The notes beneath the pieces were generated by a model. That model saw only the letters and a list, made by a program, of their open reading frames with translations. It was not told the origin of the DNA and did not search any database. The position numbers and the translations under genes are program-made. Below are positions 35,046 through 45,179 of a stretch of 64,000 bases of DNA, piece by piece. Location of the stretch: NCBI GenBank assembly GCA_003712055.1, contig RHLJ01000001.1, positions 372,001 to 436,000 on the forward strand, written 5' to 3'. This DNA comes from Balneola sp. Its GTDB lineage: Bacteria; Bacteroidota; Rhodothermia; Balneolales; Balneolaceae. Each line of letters starts with the position of its first letter. The stretch's first letter is position 1.

Positions 35046-36813
35046 TTCTATTGTTCTTTCTTTGGTTTTTGTGAGTCTATTTTTTGTCGAAGCTTCTTTC
35101 GCACAAAACGGATCTGTAACCTTCCCTTCTTCCGAGTTACAACAAATGGCATTGCGCTACTCCGGAAATAGCCTGAATTGGCCGGTTTTAGTGAACCTTG
35201 CCGACCATGATATCTCTTCTAATAGTTTTACTCTTACACGATCCGATCTATTGCAGCTTGAGTCTTTTTCCAGAACTTCTTCATCAGTAACAGAAAGCCA
35301 GGAAAAAATTAAGTCACTGATATCTTCAGGAGCTACCATTTTTGCTAAAGAAGAATTGAATCAAACCAATACTCTTATCAAAGAGTATATCGATGCGGTA
35401 CAAACTGGTGAAATAGAAACCGCAATTGAAGTTGGAAATGCAATTCCGGAAGCAATTGTAGAATTGGAATCCACTTTGAATGCCAATCGGCTTGTTCAAA
35501 TACAAGCACAGCTTGCAGAAAAAACAGGTAATGTTGATAAGAGGCTTGGTCTCTTGGGCGGCTGGGAAGACGCATTTGAAGGTGACCTTTTTAAAGAGTC
35601 TGATGGCTTACGGACATTTATTGAAAGTTATGCTAGCCTTGAGTTTACAGATGGAAGCTCAATTACTGTTGAACCAAGTACGGTGGCTGTAATAAGGAAA
35701 TCACGAATTGATAAATTGGACGAAAGTGCTGATACGGAAATAAGCCTCGTTCAGGGCGGCTTGCTTGCAAAATTATCTGCTGCCGGTAAGGAACGGAGTA
35801 AATACATCCTTAATGCGGGTGCTTCTACTTCGGAACTTAAGACTCAAAATTTTTATGCTGAATCCGATGGTCAGGAGACCGTAAAACTCACGAATTACGA
35901 TGGAACAGCAAATGTGAGTGCCAATGATGTGACTATTACCATCCGTAAAAATGAAGGTACTATTGTACGTGAAGGAGAACCCCCTGCTCCTCCTATTGAG
36001 TTATTACCTTCTCCTGAACTAGCATGGGCTTCCAGCGATACAGTTATTTATAATGAGAGTATCATTTTCCCATTTAGACAGGTTGAAGATGCTGTGTCCT
36101 ATCGCATCGAATACAGTACCTCTTCTTCATTTAGTGCCGAAATAAAAGAAATCACGCTCACATCCAATTCCGCCCGGATAGGAGATTTACCACTTGGAAC
36201 AACCTTTATTCGTGTACAGGCAATCGACAACCTTGGTCTCAGGGGCCCGTTTTCAGAAGTTACTCGTGTAATTAGAAATGTAGATAATCAACCCCCTGCT
36301 ATCTTCCTTGAGGAAGTGGCTGGCAATATTGTCTTTACTCTTGAAAATTCCTTCTTAGTACAAGGTGTTACTGAACCTGATGCTAGAGTAGAGATTAATA
36401 ATGTTCGGGTACCAGTTCAGGCTTCCGGTCGTTTTATCTACCAGGTTCAAAATCTTGGAGTAGATCAAACTGCATCAATAAAATCTATTGATGGATCAGG
36501 AAACGTTAATGAATCGAAACTTAGAATTGTTCGCTTAACAGAGGATGTTCTCTTTAACCTCTCGCTTACGGGTTCAATATCCGGTAATAGCATTCGAGTA
36601 AATCAGCCTACGGTGACTATGTCTTCAAAGGCATATCCTGAATTGGAAGTCATTATTATTAATGAAGGTACCACCCGTACAGTACAAACAGATTCGCAGG
36701 GAAGGTGGGGTATCACAATGAATATGCAAGAAGGCGAACTTTCTATTACATTTAAGGGTATTCGCTCTGGGGTGAACTCCTTAACAAAATCATTTACAGT
36801 AGAAGCTAATTAA
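35029..36813 (+). CDS. Secreted FecR-domain and Ig/FN3-like repeat protein
   Basis: About 594 residues from ATG 35029; an upstream ATG at 34996 would disrupt the signal peptide. Signal peptide RKRTNSIVLSLVFVSLFFVEASFAQ. A helical N-terminal region (to about 180) is followed by a FecR-like beta domain (SYASLEFTDGSSITVEPSTVAVIRK, LVQGGLLAKLSA), a proline-rich hinge (EGEPPAPPIELLPSPELAW), an FN3-like module (AVSYRIEYSTSSSFSAEI), and two bacterial Ig-like modules (VQGVTEPDARVEINNVRVP; ELEVIIINEGTTRTVQTDSQG). It lies between the kinase and the PKD protein, so it is probably an envelope or surface partner of both. Confidence 0.82.
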   Translation: MRKRTNSIVLSLVFVSLFFVEASFAQNGSVTFPSSELQQMALRYSGNSLNWPVLVNLADHDISSNSFTLTRSDLLQLESFSRTSSSVTESQEKIKSLISSGATIFAKEELNQTNTLIKEYIDAVQTGEIETAIEVGNAIPEAIVELESTLNANRLVQIQAQLAEKTGNVDKRLGLLGGWEDAFEGDLFKESDGLRTFIESYASLEFTDGSSITVEPSTVAVIRKSRIDKLDESADTEISLVQGGLLAKLSAAGKERSKYILNAGASTSELKTQNFYAESDGQETVKLTNYDGTANVSANDVTITIRKNEGTIVREGEPPAPPIELLPSPELAWASSDTVIYNESIIFPFRQVEDAVSYRIEYSTSSSFSAEIKEITLTSNSARIGDLPLGTTFIRVQAIDNLGLRGPFSEVTRVIRNVDNQPPAIFLEEVAGNIVFTLENSFLVQGVTEPDARVEINNVRVPVQASGRFIYQVQNLGVDQTASIKSIDGSGNVNESKLRIVRLTEDVLFNLSLTGSISGNSIRVNQPTVTMSSKAYPELEVIIINEGTTRTVQTDSQGRWGITMNMQEGELSITFKGIRSGVNSLTKSFTVEAN

Positions 36814-36819
36814 CGGAAC

Positions 36820-39800
36820 ATGTTTAAACGAATAACACTTGTTATCGCTTTTTTTGTTTCTGGGTTTTCTGGGTATAGCCAGGAGATGTACCTCTCTATC
36901 TCCGGACAAAATGTAGATATTCAAAGTGGCGATAATCGCCACTTATATGATATATGGATTAAACCCGGAGCTAATGCTCAGAATGGAAGCCTTCAGATTT
37001 TTGATGCTGGTTTGGGAGGCGCCGTTGATTTAATAACTCAAGAAGATGCGAATACGGTTACTACGTTCGAATTATTCCGATTTGATGAATTATATCGAAC
37101 CACAGGTAATTCAGTAGCAACGCTTTCAGGTTCACCAACCGCACAAAATAGTCTTGTTACCAAAAGCGAAGAACGTTTTAAAAATAGATGGGTTCCCTTA
37201 GCCGATATTTCACCTGGCCCAAATGGGTATATAGTTCGAGTTACTACAGATGAGGGAGATGATGTAAATAGTTTTAATTTCCGGGTTGTATCACCAACAG
37301 GACAAGTATTAAGTGGCAGCGCCTGGAAAGTGGTGGCTATCGACCTTTCAGTAGGTGTTTATCGCTCCAGTGCTAATACACTGTTTCAGTTAAAACCTCA
37401 CATTCTTGATCCTGGAGCTGATGCCCCAAACCTCTCAATAAATGGTCAGGAAGACTCTCGCATAACTATTATCGATGCTTTTGGAGAAACCTACCCAGTA
37501 GCAGATTCTGATATGCCTTCTCAACGATTTGGTATTGATAATAACTGGGGACTTCAAATTGGAGGCTCTCAAAGCTGGCTAAATACCCTCACTGTATTTG
37601 GGCAACAAGAACCTGTACTCTGGGAATTCGAGCCCATTGCACTCAATGAATTAGAGAAACCTTCTCTAAGCATTAATGAAATTGAAGCCACTCGCTGTAC
37701 CAATAAAAGGTTTGAGCTTTCTGGTAACGTTTTTACTCAACGTGATCTTGGAAGTGCTCAATGGATATTAAACAGTGAGGTAATAAGTACAGGTAGTGGC
37801 CCTACCATCGCATTTGAAGATCGAGGGCAAATCCCGGTTGATGTTCTTATCCCTAATGAGCGTTCTTATTTCCCGGAATATTGGGCGTATACAAAAATCG
37901 TTTTTGTTAACACCCCTCCTATTGCCCGCTTAGAATCCCCAAAAGAAATTATATCTCCTTCAGAAGTTCTCACATTATCCGCTGCTGAATCTTATGATCT
38001 TGAAGGACAAGAAGTTGATATAACATGGTTCGTAAATGGAACTCGCCGTAATACTGGTCCAAGTTTTGATTTCTCAAACACTGTCTCAGGACTTTACACT
38101 ATTTCTATACAAGTAGCTGATGGAGGCACCTCATTAAATTGTAGTATTTCTGAACAAGAAGTTCAGGTACGTGTAAATACTCAGCCCTATGCCGAGATAG
38201 ATGTGGCACCCGTTTCTGGTACTGACGATGAGATCGTATTGAAAGTATCAAATCAAACCGACTCGGATAATGATCAGCTGACATACCTTTGGGCTGGAAT
38301 TGGAATTCCTCAAAATTCAACTGCTGAGAGCATCGTAGTTCAGCACCAACAGCCTGGTGTTTACCCAGTGCGATTGACAGTAAATGATGGTTCAGGAGCT
38401 CAAAATGCAGCCTACTCTGTCAATCAGGTGTATGAAGTTAATGCAGCACCTGTTCCTGAGTTTTCAGTACCTGGTTATGTAGCACCGGGTGATATTTTCG
38501 CTTTAAACGGCGTTGAATCAGAAGATCCTAATCAGGATCCATTAATATATATATGGACTGTAAACGATGAAGAAGTAGCTCGAGGTGATGTTTCCACTCT
38601 ATCACTAAGTAATCCAGGCGATTATGAAATCAAACTTACTGTTGATGATCAGCGAGGAGTAAGCAACTCTGTTCAAAGTCTTACCCAAGTTGTTCATGTA
38701 AATGCCCCCCCAAGCCCAATTATTACAGCAGTACCAATTACTTCTACTGCAAAAGTTACTTTTGCTGCCACTCAAAGTTCTGACGCTGAATCAGAATTAG
38801 CCTCTTATGACTGGGATTTTGGTGATGGAAACAGAGCATCAGGTCCTCAGGTTGATCATACCTACCAAAGAACGGGAAGCTATACCGTAAGACTGACCGT
38901 CGATGATGGCTCAAATCTTAGAAACAGTGTTCAAACTTCAGAACACGTAATTGTTGTTAACAGCTACCCTGTCGCTTCTTTTGAAATACCTGAAGTAGTT
39001 GCACCTGGAATAGCATTTACAGCTGATGCAAGCACCAGTACCGACGCTGATGGAGCCATTAGCAAATATGAATGGGAAGCCAATGGATCGGCTGCGGGTA
39101 TAGGAAGAACGAATACTATTACATTAACTGAATCTGGTTTGCATACCATTTCATTATATGTAACTGATGACTCCGGATTTGATCAGGCAAAAGGCTTTAG
39201 CTCAAAACAAGTACGAGTGAACCAGCCCCCTATTCCGGGTTGGAGAACTGAGCCTACTGAAATCGTACCTAATACCGAAATCAAATTCTTTGCTGATCAA
39301 TCAGTTGATCCTGACGGTAATATAGACAGTTACTTATGGCGTTTTGAGGACGGTACAGAGCTCAAAGGAATGCAAATTCAGCGAATATTTTCGGAAGGCG
39401 GGATAAAGAGATTTACTATTACTGTTACCGATAATGACGGACTGGAAAATTCTACTTCTACAGTTGAAGGATTCGTTAACGTAAATCATCAACCTTATAT
39501 CGTTACCGAAACCGTGGTACGGTCAAATTCGACAACTGTGCGGTTGGATGCTTCTGAAAGCTACGATCTGGACAATGATGCCATTACTTATGAATGGACG
39601 TTACCTGATGGCACAAAACGAAAGGAATCATCTTTTAGTTGGACTGCTCCATCTCCAGGGATTCATTTCATTGGCCTTACTTTAGACGATGGACTAGGAC
39701 TTTCTAATAGTGTCAACAGTGAATCTATCAGGGTAATGGTTAACCGACCTGTTCAGGCGGTTGTTGATTCGGTTATAACTTCATGTAGTGGCCAGACGGT

Positions 39801-41535
39801 TTTGTTTAATAGTTCAAGGAGTTTCGATCCTGATGGTGATGCATTTAGAGCACAATGGGATTTTGGAAATGGAGTTACCTCCGACGAAGCTAATCCTTCC
39901 TATGTTTATGAAACTCCGGGCGTTTATGAAGCAAAACTTACTTTATCCGATGGATTTTCGGGTCAAAGTTCAGTAGCTAAGATTCCCGTCATTATTGAGG
40001 GCTCGCCAGTAGCAAAATTGAATTTAGCAGAAGCCACCATCTGTGTGAATACCGCGCTCATGTTCGATGGATCTGAAAGTACTGATCCATCAGGGTCCCT
40101 GCCTGCCATGAGTTGGGATATGGGTGATGGAAATTCAGCTACAGGTGCACGATTTGAGCATATCTTCACTGAGCCAGGTGAATACACGGTTACTCTTACC
40201 GTTGTAGGTTCAGGATCAGGACAGTGTAGTAATATCAGCCAGGCTACTGCAAAGGTTACTGTTGTAGAAGGCCCGGTTGCCTCCTTCGACTTACCAGAAT
40301 GGATAGCACCTGGTGAACCGATCATCCTTGATGGATCTGCCTCGTCAGCAGATGGAGGATTTAGAACAGCTAAGTGGATGATTGATACTGAATCGGGAAG
40401 CCAGGAGCTGGATGGCCTCACTACTACACATACCTTTAATGAGCCCGGGGAATACTTCGTTACCCTTTACCTGGAAACAAATACAGATACTGATTGCAAT
40501 ACGGTTAGTCTCACAAAATCCATAAAAGTGAATGCTCCTCCCACAATTGTATGGGAACTACCAGACAATATTGTAGCAGGTGAAGATTTAGAACTTAATG
40601 CTTTTGCAAGTAGTGACCCTGATGGATTCATCAAGCAGTTCAAGTGGTATATTGATGATGGTTTTGTGAGCTATAATGCAAGCGAACTGGTAAAAGCTAT
40701 TACTCCAGGACGTCATAAAGTGAATTTAGAAATCCGCGATAATTCTGCTGCATCAAATAACGTGGTTACTATGGAGAAGTATTTCTTCGCTAATAGCAGT
40801 CCTCTACCTACCATAGAAGGACCAGCTATTATTTATCAAAACCAGCAGGTAAATCTACGATCCGGACTTGGACAAGACAGGGATGGAGATTTATTAACCA
40901 CCACTTGGAAATTGGATGGACAAGCCCTTCCATTCCCTCAGTTTACTGTTGATGAGCCGAGAACCTATAGAGTAACTCTGATACAGAATGATGGACGCGG
41001 ACTACCAAACTCAGCTGACTCAACCATCCTAGAAATAAATCCGGTAAGAGTACCCGATGTCTCCCCTTCCTATCCTGAAAAAATTGTTGTGGGTGGAGTC
41101 TTATCTATTCCAACTATGGGTGTATCTGATTCATGGACATTCGCGAACCAGAATTTTTATGAGACTTCCTGGAGAGCAAGTGCTGCTGGAGAACAAACCT
41201 TCCATTTAGCCTGGACTCCTTTGGGAATGGAATTAAGTAGGCGTCCTTTCACGATTAATGTAGTTGAGCCTTTGAAATTCACAGAACCTGCTACTCCGTT
41301 GATTGTAGACTGGAACCCGGTGAATCCAACTACAGTAGTCAAAATCCCTGCTTTAAATCGTCCGTTATCGGAAGTTCAAATAATCTGGAAACAAGCTGGT
41401 GAAGAGATCGGAAGAGGTTCTCAATTGAGCCCTAGATTAATCCGAGGACAAAATAGATTTACTGTTGAGGTTTCTGATTTAAAGGTAAGTCAATCCAGAC
41501 CGATCAGTGTTGATGTAATTGTTACTACTCAATAA
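36820..41535 (+). CDS. Giant secreted PKD/Ig-repeat protein, about 12 repeats
   Basis: A 1571-residue protein with signal peptide (MFKRITLVIAFFVSGFSGYSQ). Residues about 25-290 are a unique domain. Counting the DxxSxDxDGD-like strand followed by a W-containing strand gives about 12 PKD-type modules between residues 388 and 1430, for example TQSSDAESELASYDWDFGDG and SRSFDPDGDAFRAQWDFGNG, each ending in a (V)TLTVxD(D/N)G-like strand. The tail of about 140 residues has no repeat and no recognisable type IX secretion C-terminal domain. Such proteins serve in adhesion or as surface scaffolds. It starts six bases after the FecR-like gene and is the last gene of the unit. Confidence 0.9.
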   Translation: MFKRITLVIAFFVSGFSGYSQEMYLSISGQNVDIQSGDNRHLYDIWIKPGANAQNGSLQIFDAGLGGAVDLITQEDANTVTTFELFRFDELYRTTGNSVATLSGSPTAQNSLVTKSEERFKNRWVPLADISPGPNGYIVRVTTDEGDDVNSFNFRVVSPTGQVLSGSAWKVVAIDLSVGVYRSSANTLFQLKPHILDPGADAPNLSINGQEDSRITIIDAFGETYPVADSDMPSQRFGIDNNWGLQIGGSQSWLNTLTVFGQQEPVLWEFEPIALNELEKPSLSINEIEATRCTNKRFELSGNVFTQRDLGSAQWILNSEVISTGSGPTIAFEDRGQIPVDVLIPNERSYFPEYWAYTKIVFVNTPPIARLESPKEIISPSEVLTLSAAESYDLEGQEVDITWFVNGTRRNTGPSFDFSNTVSGLYTISIQVADGGTSLNCSISEQEVQVRVNTQPYAEIDVAPVSGTDDEIVLKVSNQTDSDNDQLTYLWAGIGIPQNSTAESIVVQHQQPGVYPVRLTVNDGSGAQNAAYSVNQVYEVNAAPVPEFSVPGYVAPGDIFALNGVESEDPNQDPLIYIWTVNDEEVARGDVSTLSLSNPGDYEIKLTVDDQRGVSNSVQSLTQVVHVNAPPSPIITAVPITSTAKVTFAATQSSDAESELASYDWDFGDGNRASGPQVDHTYQRTGSYTVRLTVDDGSNLRNSVQTSEHVIVVNSYPVASFEIPEVVAPGIAFTADASTSTDADGAISKYEWEANGSAAGIGRTNTITLTESGLHTISLYVTDDSGFDQAKGFSSKQVRVNQPPIPGWRTEPTEIVPNTEIKFFADQSVDPDGNIDSYLWRFEDGTELKGMQIQRIFSEGGIKRFTITVTDNDGLENSTSTVEGFVNVNHQPYIVTETVVRSNSTTVRLDASESYDLDNDAITYEWTLPDGTKRKESSFSWTAPSPGIHFIGLTLDDGLGLSNSVNSESIRVMVNRPVQAVVDSVITSCSGQTVLFNSSRSFDPDGDAFRAQWDFGNGVTSDEANPSYVYETPGVYEAKLTLSDGFSGQSSVAKIPVIIEGSPVAKLNLAEATICVNTALMFDGSESTDPSGSLPAMSWDMGDGNSATGARFEHIFTEPGEYTVTLTVVGSGSGQCSNISQATAKVTVVEGPVASFDLPEWIAPGEPIILDGSASSADGGFRTAKWMIDTESGSQELDGLTTTHTFNEPGEYFVTLYLETNTDTDCNTVSLTKSIKVNAPPTIVWELPDNIVAGEDLELNAFASSDPDGFIKQFKWYIDDGFVSYNASELVKAITPGRHKVNLEIRDNSAASNNVVTMEKYFFANSSPLPTIEGPAIIYQNQQVNLRSGLGQDRDGDLLTTTWKLDGQALPFPQFTVDEPRTYRVTLIQNDGRGLPNSADSTILEINPVRVPDVSPSYPEKIVVGGVLSIPTMGVSDSWTFANQNFYETSWRASAAGEQTFHLAWTPLGMELSRRPFTINVVEPLKFTEPATPLIVDWNPVNPTTVVKIPALNRPLSEVQIIWKQAGEEIGRGSQLSPRLIRGQNRFTVEVSDLKVSQSRPISVDVIVTTQ

Positions 41536-41639
41536 GTACCTGCTTTACATTCTTTTATTTGAAATAAAAACATGGTAGCTTTTTTGGTTAGTGTGAATTG
41601 AGATAAGAAATCTGATCAAGATTCTAATATGATTTAAGT

Positions 41640-41735
41640 GTCATTCCTGCGAAGGCAGGAATCTAAATTTGGATGAAGAGAAAGATTTGAGTCTTCAAAA
41701 CCAATCTAGATTCCTGACATACGTCGCGGAATGAC
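41640..41735. repeat. MITE-like palindromic repeat with GTCATTCC/GGAATGAC ends
   Basis: A 96-base noncoding element with perfect 8-base inverted termini (41640-41647 and 41728-41735). The left hairpin ATTCCTGC-GAAG-GCAGGAAT spans 41643-41662, and AATCTAGATTCC lies in the right part (41703-41714). It shares termini and the AATCTAGAT core with the element at 23809. It sits between the PKD gene and trkA; the rest of that 270-base gap holds no gene. Confidence 0.8.
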
Positions 41736-41805
41736 CCCTTTAGTATTTATGGGTTGTTTCTTAGTTTGAATTCACCTTTTATCAACTCACTCAACTCGAT
41801 TTCAT

Positions 41806-43158
41806 TTGAAGATCGTAATTATAGGAGCCGGAGAAATTGGATATGATCTGGCTAGTGTTTTATCCAAAGAAAAGCATGACGTAACGGTTTTAGACCGAGA
41901 GAAAGAATGCCTCACCAGAGTGATCGAATCTTTAGACGTTCTTACCGTTGAGGGTAATGCTACCTCAGGTAAAGACCTGGTAAAAGCAGGAGTTGGGACC
42001 GCAGATGTTGTTATTTCTGCAACCAGTATTGATGAAGTAAATATGATTACTTCCATGATCAGTAAAAGGCTTGGAGCCAAAATGGTTATAGCCAGGGTTC
42101 GGAGCGATGAATTTACCCAGCATAATGCCCCTGTTACCTCCAGGGATTTGGGTATCGATGTTATGATACATCCGGAGTTGAGTGCTGCCCAGGAAATTGT
42201 ACAGCTCTTAAAACGATCGGCAGCAAGTGATCTTATTAACCTTGCTGAAGGCCAGATGCAATTAATCGGTGTCCGGCTCGAACGTTCCTCCCCTCTTAGC
42301 GGAAAATCTTTAGAGCAGTATGCTGCTGAGTATCCTGACATCATTTTCAGGGTGGTAGCCATTGGTCGAAGAGGCTTAACATTGATTCCAAGAGGATCGA
42401 TGAAATTGCAGGCCTACGATCAGATTTTTGTACTGGCTAAAACCGAAGATATCCCGGATGTAATCAAGACAACAGGAAAAAAGGAAACCGAATTAAACCG
42501 GGTTATGGTTGCAGGAGGCTCTACCATGGGAGCCATGATTGCCCGGCTGTTGTGCAAAGATCCTAAGAAAAACTGGAGCGTTAAAGTAATTGAGCCCGAC
42601 TATGATCTAGCAGAAGAATTAGCCATAGAACTTAAAAATGCAATGATTCTTCACGGGAACCCTACCGACCCTGACTTACTGGCAACAGAAGGAATCACTG
42701 ATATGGATGCCTTTATAGCCGTTACCGATGACGAGGAGTCGAATATCATTTCTTGTTTAATGGCTAAACATCTGGAAGTAAAAAAGACAGTAGCTTTAGT
42801 TTCTAAGCCAGATTTTATCCCCCTCAGTCAAACTATTGGACTGGACGCAGTAGTGAACAAAAAAGTAGCGGCTTCAAACGAGATTCACCGATTTGTTCGT
42901 AAAGGAAAGGTTATTTCTGTTACTGAGCTTCGTGGAATTAAAGCTGAAGTAATCGAGCTACAAATATCTTCTAGATCGAAAGTAGTTGGAAAAGAAATCC
43001 GAAAGCTCAAACTCCCTAATGGGTGTGTAATAGGTGGCGTTTTATGTGAAGGTTCGGTAGAAATAGCCACTGGTTTTACAGTTATAAAAGCAAATGACCG
43101 TGTTATGGTATTCTGCCTCCCTGAGGCTATTGATAAAGTAACCAATTTGTTTCAATAG
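41806..43158 (+). CDS. trkA: Trk potassium uptake protein TrkA
   Basis: Cytosolic NAD-binding gating subunit of the Trk potassium uptake system. It has 450 residues and two RCK repeats: the first begins MKIVIIGAGEIGYDLASVL (residues 1-19) and the second VMVAGGSTMGAMIARLL at about 229, each followed by an RCK-C domain. The start is TTG at 41806, set immediately before the Rossmann strand. Its stop shares one base with the trkH start, so the subunits are coupled. Confidence 0.95.
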   Translation: MKIVIIGAGEIGYDLASVLSKEKHDVTVLDREKECLTRVIESLDVLTVEGNATSGKDLVKAGVGTADVVISATSIDEVNMITSMISKRLGAKMVIARVRSDEFTQHNAPVTSRDLGIDVMIHPELSAAQEIVQLLKRSAASDLINLAEGQMQLIGVRLERSSPLSGKSLEQYAAEYPDIIFRVVAIGRRGLTLIPRGSMKLQAYDQIFVLAKTEDIPDVIKTTGKKETELNRVMVAGGSTMGAMIARLLCKDPKKNWSVKVIEPDYDLAEELAIELKNAMILHGNPTDPDLLATEGITDMDAFIAVTDDEESNIISCLMAKHLEVKKTVALVSKPDFIPLSQTIGLDAVVNKKVAASNEIHRFVRKGKVISVTELRGIKAEVIELQISSRSKVVGKEIRKLKLPNGCVIGGVLCEGSVEIATGFTVIKANDRVMVFCLPEAIDKVTNLFQ

Positions 43159-44675
43159 TGGCTCAACGAGGCTCCATAAGCACCCTAAGCCGCCCTCTTA
43201 TCGACTTCAAAGTTGTTTTTGGCATCCTTGGTTCTTTTATCTTTTTCATGGGTTTTGCCTTTCTGCTTCCATTGATAATCGATCTGATTTATGTAGAGCA
43301 TCATTGGGATTCATGGCTGATCTCTTCTGGCATTGCTTTCGCAGTCGGAGGGGGGCTCTGGTATTTCTTTAAGCCTAAAGAAGAAGCCCGTATTAGAGAA
43401 GGCTTCATGGTAGTAAGTTTAACCTGGCTCCTTCTTTCTTTGGTGGGCGCATTGCCATTCATCATAGCTAAAGTGCTTCCTCACTACACCGATGCTGTTT
43501 TCGAGACCATGAGTGGATTAACTACCACAGGCTCAACTATAATGGGAGGCATCACCAGTAATGGTTTTGCCAACCCAATGATTGAAGAATTACCAAAAAG
43601 CTTTCTCTTTTGGCGTTCTTTTTCACATTGGCTTGGAGGCATGGGAATCATCGTTCTATCTCTGGCCATTCTTCCTTTATTGGGGATTGGAGGAATGCAG
43701 CTCTTCCAGGCTGAATCTCCCGGACCAACCGCAGACAAACTGACTCCACGTGTACAGGAAACAGCAAAGTTACTTTGGGTAGTGTATGTAGCGTTAACAG
43801 GACTAGAATTTGTTCTTCTCTGGATCCACCCGGCGATGGATTGGTTCGAAGCACTCAATCATGCCTTTGCCACCCTTGCTACTGGTGGTTTCTCAACCAA
43901 AAATGCCAATATCGCAGCTTTTGATTCTGCTTATATAGACATCATCATCGCCATATTCATGTTCCTTGCCGGGATAAACTTTGCGATGCATTTTCGGTTA
44001 TTGAATGGAGACAGCAAGACCTTTTTCAGCAATAGAGAAACCCGGTTCTATGCGTTAATAACACTTATTGGAATCCTGGGCATCTCTTTTTCACTGTGGC
44101 ATTTTGATGGAAGATCCTTGTTAGAAGCTCTTCGGTATGGATCCTTCCAGGTAGTAGCAATTATAACCAGTACTGGTTTTGGCACAGATGATTATGAGCT
44201 TTGGTATTCTTTTGGAGCATTCATACTGTTCCTTCTTTTCTTTACCGGAGGAAGCGCAGGTTCAACCAGCGGAGGGATTAAAATGATTCGCTGGATGATC
44301 TTAATTCGAAATACAGGAAGAGAAATCAAACAAATCATTCACCCTAAAGCGATTCTTCCTGTTCGAATTGGAGAACAGGCTATCGATGCTAATATTCAAC
44401 GTACCGTACTGAGCTTTTTTATTTTATATCTATTCATATTTGCAATCGGAGCTTTTGCAATCAGTTTATTTGGGTACGATCTCCTTTCTTCAGTGGGTGC
44501 AAGTATCTCAGCTCTCGGCAATATTGGACCGGGTTGGGGTGACTTTGGGCCTACAGATAGCTTCGCACAGCTTCCATTTCTCGCAAAATGGGTACTTATA
44601 CTATTAATGATGATTGGCCGACTTGAAATCATTACAGTATTGATTATTTTTTCGCCAAGCTTCTGGAAGCAATAA
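43158..44675 (+). CDS. trkH: Trk potassium uptake protein TrkH
   Basis: Potassium-translocating membrane subunit of 505 residues. The four pore loops are visible with their filter glycines: GLTTTGSTIMGG, TLATGGFSTKN, ITSTGFGTDDY and SALGNIGPGWG. The start is GTG at 43158, overlapping the trkA TAG by one base. Together with trkA it should give constitutive low-affinity potassium uptake, useful in saline habitats. It is followed nine bases later by gntK, so the Trk and gluconate genes may share a transcript. Confidence 0.96.
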   Translation: MAQRGSISTLSRPLIDFKVVFGILGSFIFFMGFAFLLPLIIDLIYVEHHWDSWLISSGIAFAVGGGLWYFFKPKEEARIREGFMVVSLTWLLLSLVGALPFIIAKVLPHYTDAVFETMSGLTTTGSTIMGGITSNGFANPMIEELPKSFLFWRSFSHWLGGMGIIVLSLAILPLLGIGGMQLFQAESPGPTADKLTPRVQETAKLLWVVYVALTGLEFVLLWIHPAMDWFEALNHAFATLATGGFSTKNANIAAFDSAYIDIIIAIFMFLAGINFAMHFRLLNGDSKTFFSNRETRFYALITLIGILGISFSLWHFDGRSLLEALRYGSFQVVAIITSTGFGTDDYELWYSFGAFILFLLFFTGGSAGSTSGGIKMIRWMILIRNTGREIKQIIHPKAILPVRIGEQAIDANIQRTVLSFFILYLFIFAIGAFAISLFGYDLLSSVGASISALGNIGPGWGDFGPTDSFAQLPFLAKWVLILLMMIGRLEIITVLIIFSPSFWKQ

Positions 44676-44684
44676 TTTTAATCT

Positions 44685-45179
44685 ATGCCCCCTGTCTATA
44701 TAATTTTTGGAGTGAGTGGTTCTGGTAAAACTACCATTGCCCAAAAACTATCTACAGCATTAAGTATCCCCTTTTTTGATGCAGATGACTTCCATCCTGT
44801 TTCAAATGTAGAAAAGATGAAAGCTGGAGTTCCGCTTAATGATGATGACCGTTTCCCATGGCTGGAAACTCTCTCGAACAAAATAGCAGAATGGAATGAG
44901 GCTCGGGGTGCAGTATTAGCCTGCTCAGCACTAAAAGAAAAATACCGGGATATTCTTGAAGGCTCATCCAATTTGGTTCGATGGGTTTTTCTGGAAGGCT
45001 CTCATCAACTTATTGTTCAACGCATGGAAGCCAGAAAAGGACACTTTATGCCCCCTGCTCTGCTAAAATCACAATTTGAAAGCCTTGAAGAACCAATAGA
45101 ATGCCTGAAAGTTTCCATTGAAAATACCCCAACTGAAATCGTGGGAGAAATCATCGAATATTTTAAAGAACATGAGTAA
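44685..45179 (+). CDS. gntK: Gluconokinase
   Basis: Phosphorylates D-gluconate to 6-phosphogluconate with ATP. It has 164 residues, a P-loop GVSGSGKTT at residues 9-17, the substrate block FFDADDFHPVSNVEKMKAGVPLNDDDR-type region (residues about 31-57), ACSALKEKYRD, and the lid RKGHFMPPALLKSQFE. It is the first gene of a gluconate-use unit; the gnd start lies inside its last codons (eight-base overlap). Confidence 0.95.
   Translation: MPPVYIIFGVSGSGKTTIAQKLSTALSIPFFDADDFHPVSNVEKMKAGVPLNDDDRFPWLETLSNKIAEWNEARGAVLACSALKEKYRDILEGSSNLVRWVFLEGSHQLIVQRMEARKGHFMPPALLKSQFESLEEPIECLKVSIENTPTEIVGEIIEYFKEHE

Noticed and set aside
45118-45171. Longer start for gnd (MKIPQLKSWEK...)
   Set aside because: It lies inside gntK in another frame and puts 18 unlikely residues before the Rossmann strand.
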